A DNA stretch of 64,000 bases from Paraburkholderia phenazinium. GTDB lineage: Bacteria; Pseudomonadota; Gammaproteobacteria; Burkholderiales; Burkholderiaceae. The stretch is from positions 1,612,001-1,676,000 of the forward strand of contig NZ_FSRU01000001.1 in the NCBI RefSeq assembly GCF_900142845.1, given 5' to 3'. This document shows positions 45,307-53,877 of the stretch, one piece after another. The position numbers were made by a program, and so were the translations under genes. Below the pieces are notes generated by a model. It worked only from the letters and a program-made list of their open reading frames with translations. It was not told where the DNA came from and made no database searches. The number at the start of each line of letters is the position of its first letter. The first letter of the stretch is position 1.

Positions 45307-45702
45307 ATGACCACCACAAGTCACGGCATCGCCGCGCTGTGCCTGGCGACATGCTGCATGTGTACGGCGAATGCGTATGAAGATGCCGGTGCGGTCGCGG
45401 AGCGGATTCAGTCGGCCGGGCGTGGCGCGCACCTTGGGCACGAGCTGTGCGGTTATACGTCCGCGCAGGTCGCGCGGTACAAGGAGAGACTGCGGCGCTC
45501 GCTGTCGGGGCCGGCCGGCTTCGATACGGAATGGGACTATGGCTGGAAACGGGCCGAGCCGATGCTGCTGCAGTATCAGTCGCTGCGCACGGGCGATCCG
45601 CAGGACTACGAAGCGCGCGTTCGCCGCGTCTGCGCAACGCTGCGAGGCCTTGCGAAGCGCCTGCCCAAGCCCGCTAGCCAGGCCGTTCCGCCGTCGCAAT
45701 AG
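45307..45702 (+). CDS. Small secreted hypothetical protein
   Basis: 131 residues; AAGGAGG precedes the ATG by five bases. The signal peptide is about 1-23 (ending TANAYE). The mature part has two cysteines (ELCGYT and RRVCAT) and a helical pattern. Probably co-transcribed with the barrel gene 24 bp upstream. Its last 29 bases overlap the end of the large minus-strand regulator. Confidence 0.65.
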   Translation: MTTTSHGIAALCLATCCMCTANAYEDAGAVAERIQSAGRGAHLGHELCGYTSAQVARYKERLRRSLSGPAGFDTEWDYGWKRAEPMLLQYQSLRTGDPQDYEARVRRVCATLRGLAKRLPKPASQAVPPSQ

Positions 45703-48700
45703 ACGCGTGACCGGTTGCGTTGGCGGATATCGTGCCGAGCGCTTCGAGGTCGACCGTAATGCGCAGCGCGAGACGCCGGGCGTCCTGCTGGCGGGCGCGT
45801 TGCAGCGCTTCGTCGAGCAGCGGCCGGACAGCGTGCGTGGACTCGCCGTTGGCGAGCTGCACCATGGCCGACAGGCGCAGCAGTTCCGGCACATACCAGA
45901 GCTCGCCGGTGCGCTCGCTGCGCGTCACCGCGCCGAGCAGTGTGGCCGCCAGCGACGCCGTGAGTTCCGGCTCGTCCTGCAAGGCAATGCGCGGCAGCAG
46001 CGTGGCGATGAAGGCGACGTCGAGCAGGTAGATGTGTTCGCGGCCGATCCGCTTGAGCGCGTTGCCGATCACGCGCTTTGCGGCCTGCTGATCGCCGCGG
46101 CGGGCGTCGAGCCAGAGCCGGAAATCGAGCCCGGCGCGCAACCAGCGCCGCACGCCGGCCACGCGGGCGCGAGTGACGAGCGCGGCGGCACACGATTCGG
46201 CCAGCGCGATATCGTCGTCGAGCGCGGCGAGCGCGCAGGCAAGGCCGAGCGCGATGCAGCACGCCACCGGTTCGCTTTCGTCAATGGGGTCGCGAAACGT
46301 GCTCCGCAACGGCGCCGCCACATTGGGCTCGCCGGCGAGCCACTGGGTGACGGCCAGCACAGCGCGCGCAACCAGATGCAGCGAGAGGCCATAGCCCGTC
46401 GCCATTGCGTTGGCTTCGTGGCAGGCGTCGTCGTCGAACGTGTCGTCGGTTGCATCGTCGCTTAGACCGGCTACCGGCGACAGCAGGCGAATCGCTTCCT
46501 CGTACTCGCCCGCATAGGCCCTCATGACCCCTTCGATACGCCGCGCGTTGATGCTGACCGCCGGCCACCGCGTGGCCGCGGCGATTTCGCCGAACGCCTG
46601 GCTTAGCTCGCGGCAGCGCAGCACTTCGCCGGCTTCGAGCGCGCCCATCGCCAGGCTGAACAGCGCGCGCAAGCGGTACGGCGTGTCGGCGCAAATATTC
46701 GCCAGTTCATAGGTACGCTGCCAGCTCGCGACGATCTCCCCCGAAGCGCTGCGCTGTAGCGTCAGGGCACGCGCCAGTACCGCGCGCAGGCGCATCTCGT
46801 CGCGGATGCGCCGCATCGAGCCGCTATCCACGCGGGCCAGCGCAGCGCGTGCCCAGCCGACGTATTCGTCGACGAGCGACAGCGTGGTCCACACGGGCGC
46901 AGTGTTGTCGAGCAGGTCCGCGCACAGTTCGGCCTTGTCGGCCGAGACCGCCCATTCGAGGGCGGCGCGCAAGGCGTCGATGTCGTGGCGGCTGTGCAGC
47001 GCGCCGCTCGTGAGACCGGCGCCGAAGCGGCGCGCCATGTCGCGCGCCACGAAATGCGCGTGATGGGCAGCCGCATCGGTGCTTTCGCGGGTCCGCTCGA
47101 GCGCGTCCAGCGCAAAGCGGCGCACCGCCTGCGGCAGGCGCAGGCGCAGCGCGCCGTCGCAATCCACTTCGTTGATGAGGCCCGCGTCCACCAGCGAGCG
47201 CAACTGGATTTCGAGCGCGCCGGCTTCGGGCGGTCCCGATTCGTAGTCGGGATCGAACGCGCCCAGCACGGCGAGCGCGGCTTCCTGGGCAAACGCGTTG
47301 GCGAACACGCCGAGGCGGCGCAAGGTGGTGCGGGTGGGCGCGTCGAGCGCCGCATACGAGAGATCGAGCATGGCCTGGACCATCATCGCGCGCGGCAGCA
47401 CGATGCGGCGTGCGCCGGTGCGGCGGGTCATCACCGCGTCGAGTTCCGCGGCAAAGGTGGCGAGCGCGGTCTCGACCGGCGCACCCGCACGCACCTGGGC
47501 GGCGACCGTCGCGGCGGCGAGTTCCACCGCGTAGGGCACACCGTCGATGCGCCGGCACAGCAGCGATGCGGCGGCGAGCGCGTCCGGCGCGAGCTGTTGC
47601 GGGTCGAGCGACGCCGCGCCGCCGCCGGCGGTTTTCAGACCATGTGCGAGCCGCATGAGCAGCAACTGCAGCGCGTCGTAGTCGAGCATCGACGCGGCAT
47701 GCGGTGCGCCGTTGAGCGGCTCGGGCGGTACACGTAAAGGTGCGACCGCCACCGTCGACTCGCCCGCGATAAAGAGCGGCGTCTCGCAGGTGGCGATCAC
47801 ATGCAGTCCACGCGTGGCGGCGACGAGGGCTTCGATCGTCGCGCCCGCGGCTTCGCTCAGAGGGTCGCAATGATCGACGATCAGCAGCATGCGCCGGGCG
47901 CCGATCAGCGCGGCGAGGCGGGCCGGTTCCGCGAGTCCTTCCGCTTCGGCGGGGCGCGCGTTCGGCTCCTGACCGACCGCCGCGGCAATCGCATTGATCA
48001 CCCGGTCGGGCTGTGCCAGCGACGCCAGTGCCGCGCACACCGCGCCGTCCGGGAAGTGCGAGGCGAGCCGGCTGGCGGCCTCGGTGGCAAGCCGCGTTTT
48101 GCCGATGCCGGAGGCGCCGGTCAGCGTGACGATGCGGCGTGTGGGCACAAGCGCGAGCAACTCGGACAGCTCTGCATGACGACCGACGAACGGCGACGGG
48201 TCGATCGAATGCGAGCGCAGCGAGGCGACGGCACTGGTCGGCACCGGTGCCGTCGGGACCGACGCGGCGAGTTCGCTGCCGGGCCGCGCGCCGCGCAGAA
48301 AGGTTGAGCGCACCGTGCCGAACGGCGGCGCCGATGCGAGGCTGACCGCCGGCCCGAACGCGGCGGCAGCAGGCAAGCCGGCGGTGGCGCCGCCCGGAGC
48401 GCCGGCGGGCATGAACGAGGTGGCGAGCGATGCCGCGATGCTGCCGGCCCCAACGGTACCCGGTTCGAGTCCGGTATCCGGCGATTCGACGAGGCGTATC
48501 TCGCCGGCGAAGCGGTAGCCGCGCCCGGGTACGGTGACGATCAGATCGCGCTCGTCGTTGAGCGCGCGGCGGATCGCCGAGATCTGCGCCTGCACCGTAT
48601 TCGCGTCGATATGCGTGCCGGGCCAGACGATCTCGCGCAGCTCCGCCGTCGACAGCACGCGGCCGCGCGCATCGAGCAAGGCGGCCAGCACGGCGAACGG

Positions 48701-48814
48701 GCGCGTGCCCAACTCGATCACGGCGCCGTCGGCGATCAGAAGGCCGACCTCGCGCGCGAGCCAGAAGCGCGAAAAAGCGATCATCTGTCCCGTTAGCCGC
48801 GGTAACGACATCAA
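45674..48814 (-). CDS. Large regulator: winged helix + NB-ARC/AAA ATPase + helical repeats
   Basis: 1046 residues. An OmpR/PhoB-type winged helix at about 12-105 (LGTRPFAVLAALLDARGRVL, GRGYRF) precedes a low-complexity linker. A STAND-type ATPase follows, with Walker A GASGIGKT (233-240) and Walker B LLIVDHCD (about 303-310). A long TPR-like helical C-terminus completes it. Such proteins couple ligand sensing by the repeats to ATP-driven activation and DNA binding. The coding strand is very GC-rich, so antisense frames are long. Targets unknown; the divergent position near the T3SS genes is suggestive only. Confidence 0.88.
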   Translation of the reverse strand: MMSLPRLTGQMIAFSRFWLAREVGLLIADGAVIELGTRPFAVLAALLDARGRVLSTAELREIVWPGTHIDANTVQAQISAIRRALNDERDLIVTVPGRGYRFAGEIRLVESPDTGLEPGTVGAGSIAASLATSFMPAGAPGGATAGLPAAAAFGPAVSLASAPPFGTVRSTFLRGARPGSELAASVPTAPVPTSAVASLRSHSIDPSPFVGRHAELSELLALVPTRRIVTLTGASGIGKTRLATEAASRLASHFPDGAVCAALASLAQPDRVINAIAAAVGQEPNARPAEAEGLAEPARLAALIGARRMLLIVDHCDPLSEAAGATIEALVAATRGLHVIATCETPLFIAGESTVAVAPLRVPPEPLNGAPHAASMLDYDALQLLLMRLAHGLKTAGGGAASLDPQQLAPDALAAASLLCRRIDGVPYAVELAAATVAAQVRAGAPVETALATFAAELDAVMTRRTGARRIVLPRAMMVQAMLDLSYAALDAPTRTTLRRLGVFANAFAQEAALAVLGAFDPDYESGPPEAGALEIQLRSLVDAGLINEVDCDGALRLRLPQAVRRFALDALERTRESTDAAAHHAHFVARDMARRFGAGLTSGALHSRHDIDALRAALEWAVSADKAELCADLLDNTAPVWTTLSLVDEYVGWARAALARVDSGSMRRIRDEMRLRAVLARALTLQRSASGEIVASWQRTYELANICADTPYRLRALFSLAMGALEAGEVLRCRELSQAFGEIAAATRWPAVSINARRIEGVMRAYAGEYEEAIRLLSPVAGLSDDATDDTFDDDACHEANAMATGYGLSLHLVARAVLAVTQWLAGEPNVAAPLRSTFRDPIDESEPVACCIALGLACALAALDDDIALAESCAAALVTRARVAGVRRWLRAGLDFRLWLDARRGDQQAAKRVIGNALKRIGREHIYLLDVAFIATLLPRIALQDEPELTASLAATLLGAVTRSERTGELWYVPELLRLSAMVQLANGESTHAVRPLLDEALQRARQQDARRLALRITVDLEALGTISANATGHASIATAERPG

Positions 48815-49003
48815 GGGATCTCCGGCGTTGTTTGTTGTGTGGTCGGTCAGCCGGCGAGGGTGGCCGCCGGGGAAGCATCGCGACGCGCCGCGATGCGGCT
48901 TTCGTCAGACCTTTGCATTATCGCCTGAGAGTTGAACAATTGCTTGAATCTGGAACACTTCTTCATCTATCGGGACGGCAGGGCGTTTGCTGCGGTGCGG
49001 GGT

Positions 49004-49627
49004 TTATGCGTTTTCGAGGCTCCATTGAAGTGTCGTGCGCAACCAGGCGACGCCCTCGTTGGGCGGCTCGGGCAAGGTGGGCGCCGGGCGCGTGCGGGCG
49101 TACAGGTAGCTGTTGTCGGCCAGCAGGCCGCGGTTGGGGCGCGGTTCGTGATTCATCAGGAGTGCTTCCTGAACGAAGCCGAGCCGCTCCATGCTGCTGT
49201 GCGCGGCGCCGTCGACGGCGCAGCATGCGAACAGCCGGTAGACGCCCGGCTGTTCGATCAGCCAGTCGAGCAGATCCTGCAGCGCGAGCACGCCCGCGCG
49301 CCGCCGCCGCGCACCGCCGAGCCGGCTGATGACGACACCCACCTCGATACGCGGCAACGCCGGTTTCAGTTCGATCAGCGCGGTGAGCCGGCCGGTCTCC
49401 TTGCATTCGAGCGCATAGCGGATCAGCGTGCCGTCCTGCCAGCCGCGCAGCGCTTCGTCGATAAATGCAGCGGTTTGTTCGACGTTGCGATGGCGGGGCA
49501 CCGGCAAATCGCGCATCGTGCCGATGTCGCCGAGCATCTCGTCGAAGAGGGCGGGCGCATCGGCCGGCGCGAGTGGGCGCAACACCAGATACGGCGTTTC
49601 CATTCTGTCGAGCGGGACGAAGCGCAT
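49004..49627 (-). CDS. GNAT-family acetyltransferase (RimJ/RimL type)
   Basis: 207 residues. TPYLVLRPLAPADAPALFDE (11-30) starts the RimL fold. The motif A region is partly changed (IEVGVVISRLGGARRRRAGV: the usual QGKGY loop is GGARRRRAG). RLFACCAVDGAAHSSMERLG gives motif B. It may have weak or altered acetyl-CoA binding. Probable N-terminal or small-molecule acetylation; no link to neighbours. Confidence 0.8.
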   Translation of the reverse strand: MRFVPLDRMETPYLVLRPLAPADAPALFDEMLGDIGTMRDLPVPRHRNVEQTAAFIDEALRGWQDGTLIRYALECKETGRLTALIELKPALPRIEVGVVISRLGGARRRRAGVLALQDLLDWLIEQPGVYRLFACCAVDGAAHSSMERLGFVQEALLMNHEPRPNRGLLADNSYLYARTRPAPTLPEPPNEGVAWLRTTLQWSLENA

Positions 49628-49754
49628 GATTCAGGTCCGGTTAACGAGGCTGCCCCGTAGTGTGCCGCGATGCCGTGTCCGCCGGATGGCGCTTTGCGAA
49701 ACGGCGAGCGGGGGTGCGAAGCGGACGCGCGAAGCGGGGCCTTCGACGTGTGGC

Positions 49755-49816
49755 TTCGTTCCGGATGACGCGGTTTCGCGCCGCGCCAGGCGTGTGCGGA
49801 TGCGCCGCAGTATGGT
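49755..49816 (+). promoter_or_regulatory. hrpII box promoter (HrpB/HrpX-type activator site)
   Basis: TTCG (49755-49758), 16 bases, TTCG (49775-49778), 32 bases, then TATGGT (49811-49816). This fits the Ralstonia/Burkholderia consensus TTCG-N16-TTCG-N30-32-YANNNT. It lies about 80 bp before the start of the 180-residue protein. Confidence 0.8.
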
Positions 49817-49897
49817 CGGACGGGATGCGTGTCGTATTGTCCTCGCGCGCGGCCGGTTGCACTTCGGCCATACGCGGTCCAACCAGGAGCCTGCACC

Positions 49898-50440
49898 ATG
49901 ACGAAATCTCCGTCGATCGGCGGTCACAGCGGCGTTGCGCCGCTTGCGGATGTTGCCACGCCGTCTTCCGCACCGGTGGGGGGCGGCAAAATCGCCGAGG
50001 CCGGCGCGCAGGCCGGCCCGCAAGGCGGCGCCGTTCTGAATGGCCTGAACGCGCTGAAGAGCGGCGGTGCGGCTCCGGGTGGCGGCGCGCGGGCGTCGTT
50101 CGCTGCGAAGCCCTCGACTGCCGAGCGCGGCGGCACGCCCTATACGCCCGGTGGTCCCGGCGCGAAAGTGAGCGTGGGCGGGCGTATCGGCAACCTGCTG
50201 CATGACGCGTCGGCGCGGCTCAACACGGCGGGCGGTGGACGTCTCGGCGGCTTGCTGCAGGATGCCTCGGCGTTGACGGGGGGCGTCGGCGGCCTGGCGC
50301 AGGCGGGCGCCGGACTTGTGTCGGCTGGCATGAGCGTGGTCGGTTCGATCATGCAAGTCGAGGAAGCGGAGGCCAGCGAGATTGCCAAGATCGCGGAGCA
50401 GGGCGCACAGAATGTCGAAAACGCCGCCAAGGGCGGTTGA
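49898..50440 (+). CDS. Probable T3SS-secreted protein with pilin-like C-terminus
   Basis: 180 residues from ATG 49898 (CAGGAG nine bases upstream). The first ~120 residues are Gly/Ala/Ser-rich and unstructured, harpin-like; there is no Sec signal and no cysteine. The last ~35 residues (MSVVGSIMQVEEAEASEIAK, then a GAQNVENAAKGG end) match the end of the 55-residue needle/pilin-like protein at 51057-51224. An hrpII box promotes it. A secreted helper, translocon part or pilin paralog is likely. Confidence 0.7.
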   Translation: MTKSPSIGGHSGVAPLADVATPSSAPVGGGKIAEAGAQAGPQGGAVLNGLNALKSGGAAPGGGARASFAAKPSTAERGGTPYTPGGPGAKVSVGGRIGNLLHDASARLNTAGGGRLGGLLQDASALTGGVGGLAQAGAGLVSAGMSVVGSIMQVEEAEASEIAKIAEQGAQNVENAAKGG

Positions 50441-50481
50441 GCGCTCAACCGCGGTTAAGCGCTCAAGCGCTCAAGCTCTAG

Positions 50482-50937
50482 TCAAGCCCTCAGCCAGAAG
50501 AACTCGCCGGACGCGACCCCTTCGAACATTTCGTCGCTCGATTCCACGATGTTTTGCCGCCAGTAGCGGCCGTGTTCGGCGTAGTGCGCGAGCAGATCGG
50601 CGAGCGCCTCGCCGTTGAGCTCGTCCGCGAACGGCAGGCGCAGGACCAGCACGACGCCGCCGGTGTCGGTGTCGAGTCCCAGTTGCGCCTGATCCTGCGC
50701 ATAGATCAGCAGATTGGCTTCGAGCATCAGGCGGAACACGACGAGCGTGCGCCCGGCCGTCACCGTGCCGAAGTGGAAATTCGCGTACATCGCGTCGATG
50801 TCGCGCTCGAAGTAATCGAGCCGCACGTCGAAGCCTTCGACTTCGATCGAACGCGTGCGCAGCACGTGGTCGGCGTCGCCGAGACCGACGGTCGCGCACA
50901 GATCGACAATCAGGTTGGTATAGCGCTCACTGCTCAT
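50482..50937 (-). CDS. Type III secretion chaperone (CesT/HpaB-like)
   Basis: 151 residues, acidic, with the class I chaperone pattern: N-terminal helix LIVDLCATVGL, strands IEVEGFDVRLDYFERD and MYANFHFGTVTAG, VFRLMLEANLLI, then LVLRLPFADELNGEALADLL. It would bind effectors or secreted components in the cytosol and deliver them to the ATPase. Position after the pilin-like gene equals hpaB in Xanthomonas. Last gene of the sctD-led minus-strand group. Confidence 0.85.
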   Translation of the reverse strand: MSSERYTNLIVDLCATVGLGDADHVLRTRSIEVEGFDVRLDYFERDIDAMYANFHFGTVTAGRTLVVFRLMLEANLLIYAQDQAQLGLDTDTGGVVLVLRLPFADELNGEALADLLAHYAEHGRYWRQNIVESSDEMFEGVASGEFFWLRA

Positions 50938-51056
50938 GCCTCGACCTCAATAACGCAGTGACAGGCAGCCGATGCGTGCACGGGACACGCACCGGCCGCG
51001 ACGGCGGCGCGCCACCGTGCGCAAGCGCGCGGCGACGGCCGGCCGGGCTAAGGCCG

Positions 51057-51224
51057 CTTAGCTGCCTTGCGCGGCGCTCTTGACGTTGCTGGCACCGCTC
51101 TTCGCGATGTCGGATACCGATGCATACATGCTCTGCTCGACTTGCATCTGAGCCGACATCTCGGTCATCTGATCCATCTCGCTGGTGAGACCTTGCATCA
51201 TCGAGCCTGCGCTTCCTACGGACA
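51057..51224 (-). CDS. Type III secretion needle/pilin-like protein
   Basis: 55 residues, too short for most gene finders: starts MSVGSAGSMMQGLTSEMDQM and ends IAKSGASNVKSAAQGS, preceded by GGAGGTTCTC. It is small, Met/Ser/Ala-rich, amphipathic helical, without Cys or Sec signal, like HrpE/HrpY pilins, which occupy the same place between hrpD6-type and chaperone genes. It would polymerise into the extracellular Hrp pilus. Confidence 0.75.
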
Positions 51225-51373
51225 TGAGAACCTCCAGTGGGTGTGGAACGAAAGGAGTGGCCTACATCGAGACCTGCTGCTGCGCCGGCTGCTTTGATGG
51301 CATACCGGCGCGGCTAGCGCGTTGACCGGGCGAGGCACGAACGGTCGGTGCCCCGCGCCGGCAGGGCGCGGCG

Positions 51374-51622
51374 TCAAGCCAGCGCGGCGCCCTGTTTTTC
51401 CTGAAGCCGCGCGAGCACGCGCGACGCGGCCAGAAAGCCGCGATACAGCTTCGCGAGATTGTTGCGGTCGAGGTCGTTGGCGCCCTGCGTTTCGCTGATC
51501 TGCTGCGCCGTCTTGTCGAGCGCATGGCGGATTGCTTCGATGCGCGGGGCGCCCGCGGGGTCGGCCAGGGTCTTCGGCAGATCGTTGAAGTCGCTGCCGT
51601 AAGGTTCGAGTTGCTCGTACAT
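51374..51622 (-). CDS. Small T3SS cluster protein (HrpD6 position)
   Basis: 82 residues from ATG 51622 (AGGAG six bases upstream; the longer frame starts within the ribosome site region). Helical: RIEAIRHALDKTAQQISETQ and LAKLYRGFLAASRVLARLQE. Its size and place between sctD and the pilin gene equal HrpD6 of Xanthomonas. Sequence similarity was not tested, so the match is positional. May be a cytosolic co-chaperone for the needle protein. Confidence 0.65.
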   Translation of the reverse strand: MYEQLEPYGSDFNDLPKTLADPAGAPRIEAIRHALDKTAQQISETQGANDLDRNNLAKLYRGFLAASRVLARLQEKQGAALA

Positions 51623-51688
51623 GTCGATCTCCTGAGTTGAGGATGGCGCGCTGGAAGGTTCGGTCAAAGGTTCGCCGGGTTGCCTGCG

Positions 51689-52981
51689 TCAGCCGGCGGG
51701 ACCGCGCTGCCGCTGGGGCGGCGGTGCGGCGGCCGGCAAGGTGGCGGGGTCGGGCAGCGGCACGCCGGCGTCGGCGCTGCGGCTGATGGTGTCGTTGTCG
51801 ACGGGACTGGTTGTGCTGGCGGCGTGCGTCACGCCGGTGGCGGCGGCGCTGCCGTTGGCATTCGCGCTGCCGCTCGGGGTGGCGTTCGGGCCGGCCGCGT
51901 TGGTGGCGCTGGCGGCGGTGGTGGCATTGGCCGCTCCGCTATCCGAGGCGCCGGCGGGCGGATCGACCGCGTAGATATGTTTGACCCCGTCAGGCGTTTC
52001 GGCGTATTTGACGTCGTCCGAGGAAATCATTTCGGAGTACGACGCTTCATTGGGTGCGTCCACGGTGCCGGCGCTTTCGGACGCCTGCACCACGATGCCC
52101 TTGACATTGCCATCCAGGTCGGCCCGCACGCGCGCCAATGCGGCGTCGAGATCGGTGCGGCTGCTGACCTTGCCGGTCACGGCAAAGGTGCCGCCGCCCT
52201 GATATTCGACGTGCGCGCCCGCAATCCCCAGCGAGTCCTCGATACTGCGCGCGTCGTTTTGCGCGACGTCGTAGTTGCGCGAGATGCCGTTCTCCGAAAT
52301 GCGGTCGAGCAGGGTCCGCACGGCCTGGTCGTCGGCGGGCGTCGCCACCATGCCCGTCACCACCACGGTGTTGCCGAGCGCATGCGCGTGCAGGCCGCTC
52401 ACATGGGCAGCGGCGAGCGCTTCGCCGACCCGTTGCGCGCGGTCGTCGGCATTGTGCGGCAGGGCCGCACGGCTCATCTGCGTGGTGGTCAGGAGCGACA
52501 CGGCGACAATCACCGCCCCGAGCGCGAAGCAGGCTGCGACCGCGCCCACATAGCGGTGGCGCTTCTTGCGCTCGGCCGCGAAACGGGCCTCGGCGGGGCG
52601 GGTGAGGAGCGTCGACAGCAGGTCGAGGTCGGAGGGCCATGCCGCATCGTCGGCGCCGACGCACAGGATCGTATCGTCGAACTGCATGGGCACGAAATCG
52701 ACCAGCAACACCACTTCTTCCTGAGCGGCCGGACTGCGGGGCGCGCCGGATGCTTGCTGTGCATCTTCTGCGTGTCGAGTCTCCTGCGCGGCGCCGTAGC
52801 CCGGCGCGAGGCGCTGCGCGCTCACCACGCCGCTCGCATCGACATGCAGCAGCGTATCCGCACCGCGCCAGTCGGCGAGGCGGATGTCGGCATCGTCGTC
52901 CGCGCCGATGCGGTGCGTCCCCGGCGTGAGCTGCAATTGCGCTCCCGCGTGGACGCCCGTCAGTATCCGCAGCAGTTTCAT
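51689..52981 (-). CDS. sctD: T3SS inner-membrane ring protein SctD
   Basis: 430 residues. A cytoplasmic FHA-like domain (1-130: LRILTGVHAGAQLQLTPGTH and RIGADDDADIRLADW), a single membrane helix (about 147-168) and periplasmic ring-building modules with BON-like strands (about 185-330: NTVVVTGMVATPADDQAVRT) are those of YscD/HrcD. The C-terminal ~110 residues are low-complexity Ala/Asn/Ser. It builds the outer ring around SctJ. An hrpII promoter lies upstream. Confidence 0.88.
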   Translation of the reverse strand: MKLLRILTGVHAGAQLQLTPGTHRIGADDDADIRLADWRGADTLLHVDASGVVSAQRLAPGYGAAQETRHAEDAQQASGAPRSPAAQEEVVLLVDFVPMQFDDTILCVGADDAAWPSDLDLLSTLLTRPAEARFAAERKKRHRYVGAVAACFALGAVIVAVSLLTTTQMSRAALPHNADDRAQRVGEALAAAHVSGLHAHALGNTVVVTGMVATPADDQAVRTLLDRISENGISRNYDVAQNDARSIEDSLGIAGAHVEYQGGGTFAVTGKVSSRTDLDAALARVRADLDGNVKGIVVQASESAGTVDAPNEASYSEMISSDDVKYAETPDGVKHIYAVDPPAGASDSGAANATTAASATNAAGPNATPSGSANANGSAAATGVTHAASTTSPVDNDTISRSADAGVPLPDPATLPAAAPPPQRQRGPAG

Positions 52982-53036
52982 CGTGCTCGCACAGGGTGAT
53001 GGGAAGGGTTCCGGACTCGCCGGCTCGATCGTCCCT

Positions 53037-53098
53037 AATGTAGGCGTTTGAAAGCAGGCGTTCGCGCAGGGATGCGAAGGCGGCGCGTGCGATGCGAA
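53037..53098 (-). promoter_or_regulatory. hrpII box promoter for sctD group
   Basis: On the minus strand: TTCG (53098-53095), 16 bases, TTCG (53078-53075), 32 bases, TACATT (53042-53037). It fits the hrpII consensus including the -10 spacing and lies 56 bp before the sctD start. Confidence 0.85.
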
Positions 53099-53254
53099 GC
53101 CGCGCGGTTCCCCCGCAGCACGGCATGGCGCGCCATTCGAGCTAGTGTTCTACGGATTTGCCCCCATCTATCGGTCCCGGATCGCATCGTCGCGGCTACC
53201 ATGCACGTTTGCGCGCCGCTTGCGGTGCGTCTCCATCACTGGGTTTTCTTGCGC

Positions 53255-53824
53255 ATGAGTCTGCTACTTCGTTTGTTGTGTCTGGTTTTGACAAGTCCCC
53301 GCCGCAGCCGGCTGCACGTGCTCGATACCTGCGTCACGCCGTTTCGCGTCTGGTTGAACGACCTCGACGTGTTGTTCCATATGAACAACGGCCGTTACCT
53401 GACGATCCTCGATCTGGCGCGCGTCGATCTGATGATGCGCAGCGGCCTGTGGAAGCACCTGAAGGCACAACGCTGGTATCCCGTCGTCACGCTGGAAACG
53501 ATCCGCTTTCACCGCTCGCTTGAGCTCGGCAATCGTTATAACGTCGAAACCCGTGTTATCGGATGGGACGAAAAGCACATCTTCATCGAACAAGGTTTCG
53601 TGCGCGGCGAGACGCAAGTGGCGTTGGCTGTGGTCCGCGCCCGCTTTCTGAAGCGAAGTGGCGGCGTTGTGACGACCGCCGAGTTGATCGGGCTGGCAGG
53701 AATCGAGCAGCCGTCGCCGGTGTTGCCCGAATGGGTCGCACGCTGGAGCGAGGCGGAAGGCGGTATGGCGTTTCCGTCGTCGTCTTCTTCGGATAGAGAG
53801 AACGAGACTGTCGTAGAGCAGTGA
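53255..53824 (+). CDS. Acyl-CoA thioesterase-like hotdog protein
   Basis: 189 residues from ATG 53255. VTPFRVWLNDLDVLFHMNNG (about 26-45) carries the D..xHMNN motif of 4-hydroxybenzoyl-CoA thioesterase-like (Them6-type) hotdog enzymes, followed by the long helix YLTILDLARVDLMMRSGLWK. An N-terminal hydrophobic stretch (SLLLRLLCLVL) may tether it to the membrane. Hydrolyses an acyl-CoA; no pathway context. Confidence 0.8.
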   Translation: MSLLLRLLCLVLTSPRRSRLHVLDTCVTPFRVWLNDLDVLFHMNNGRYLTILDLARVDLMMRSGLWKHLKAQRWYPVVTLETIRFHRSLELGNRYNVETRVIGWDEKHIFIEQGFVRGETQVALAVVRARFLKRSGGVVTTAELIGLAGIEQPSPVLPEWVARWSEAEGGMAFPSSSSSDRENETVVEQ

Positions 53825-53877
53825 GTGCGGGGCCGCCGGCCGGCGCATGGCACTGTCATGCGCCGGCCGCGATTTCT

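Noticed and set aside
46824..48878. 684-codon minus-strand frame
   Set aside because: Alternate frame of the large regulator; composition almost entirely Arg/Ala/His, typical of shifted GC-rich coding.
51244..51270. Possible hrpII box upstream of the pilin-like gene (CGAA..CGAG on plus)
   Set aside because: Spacing is 15 and the second half is not TTCG on the minus strand; the upstream sctD promoter can serve this gene.
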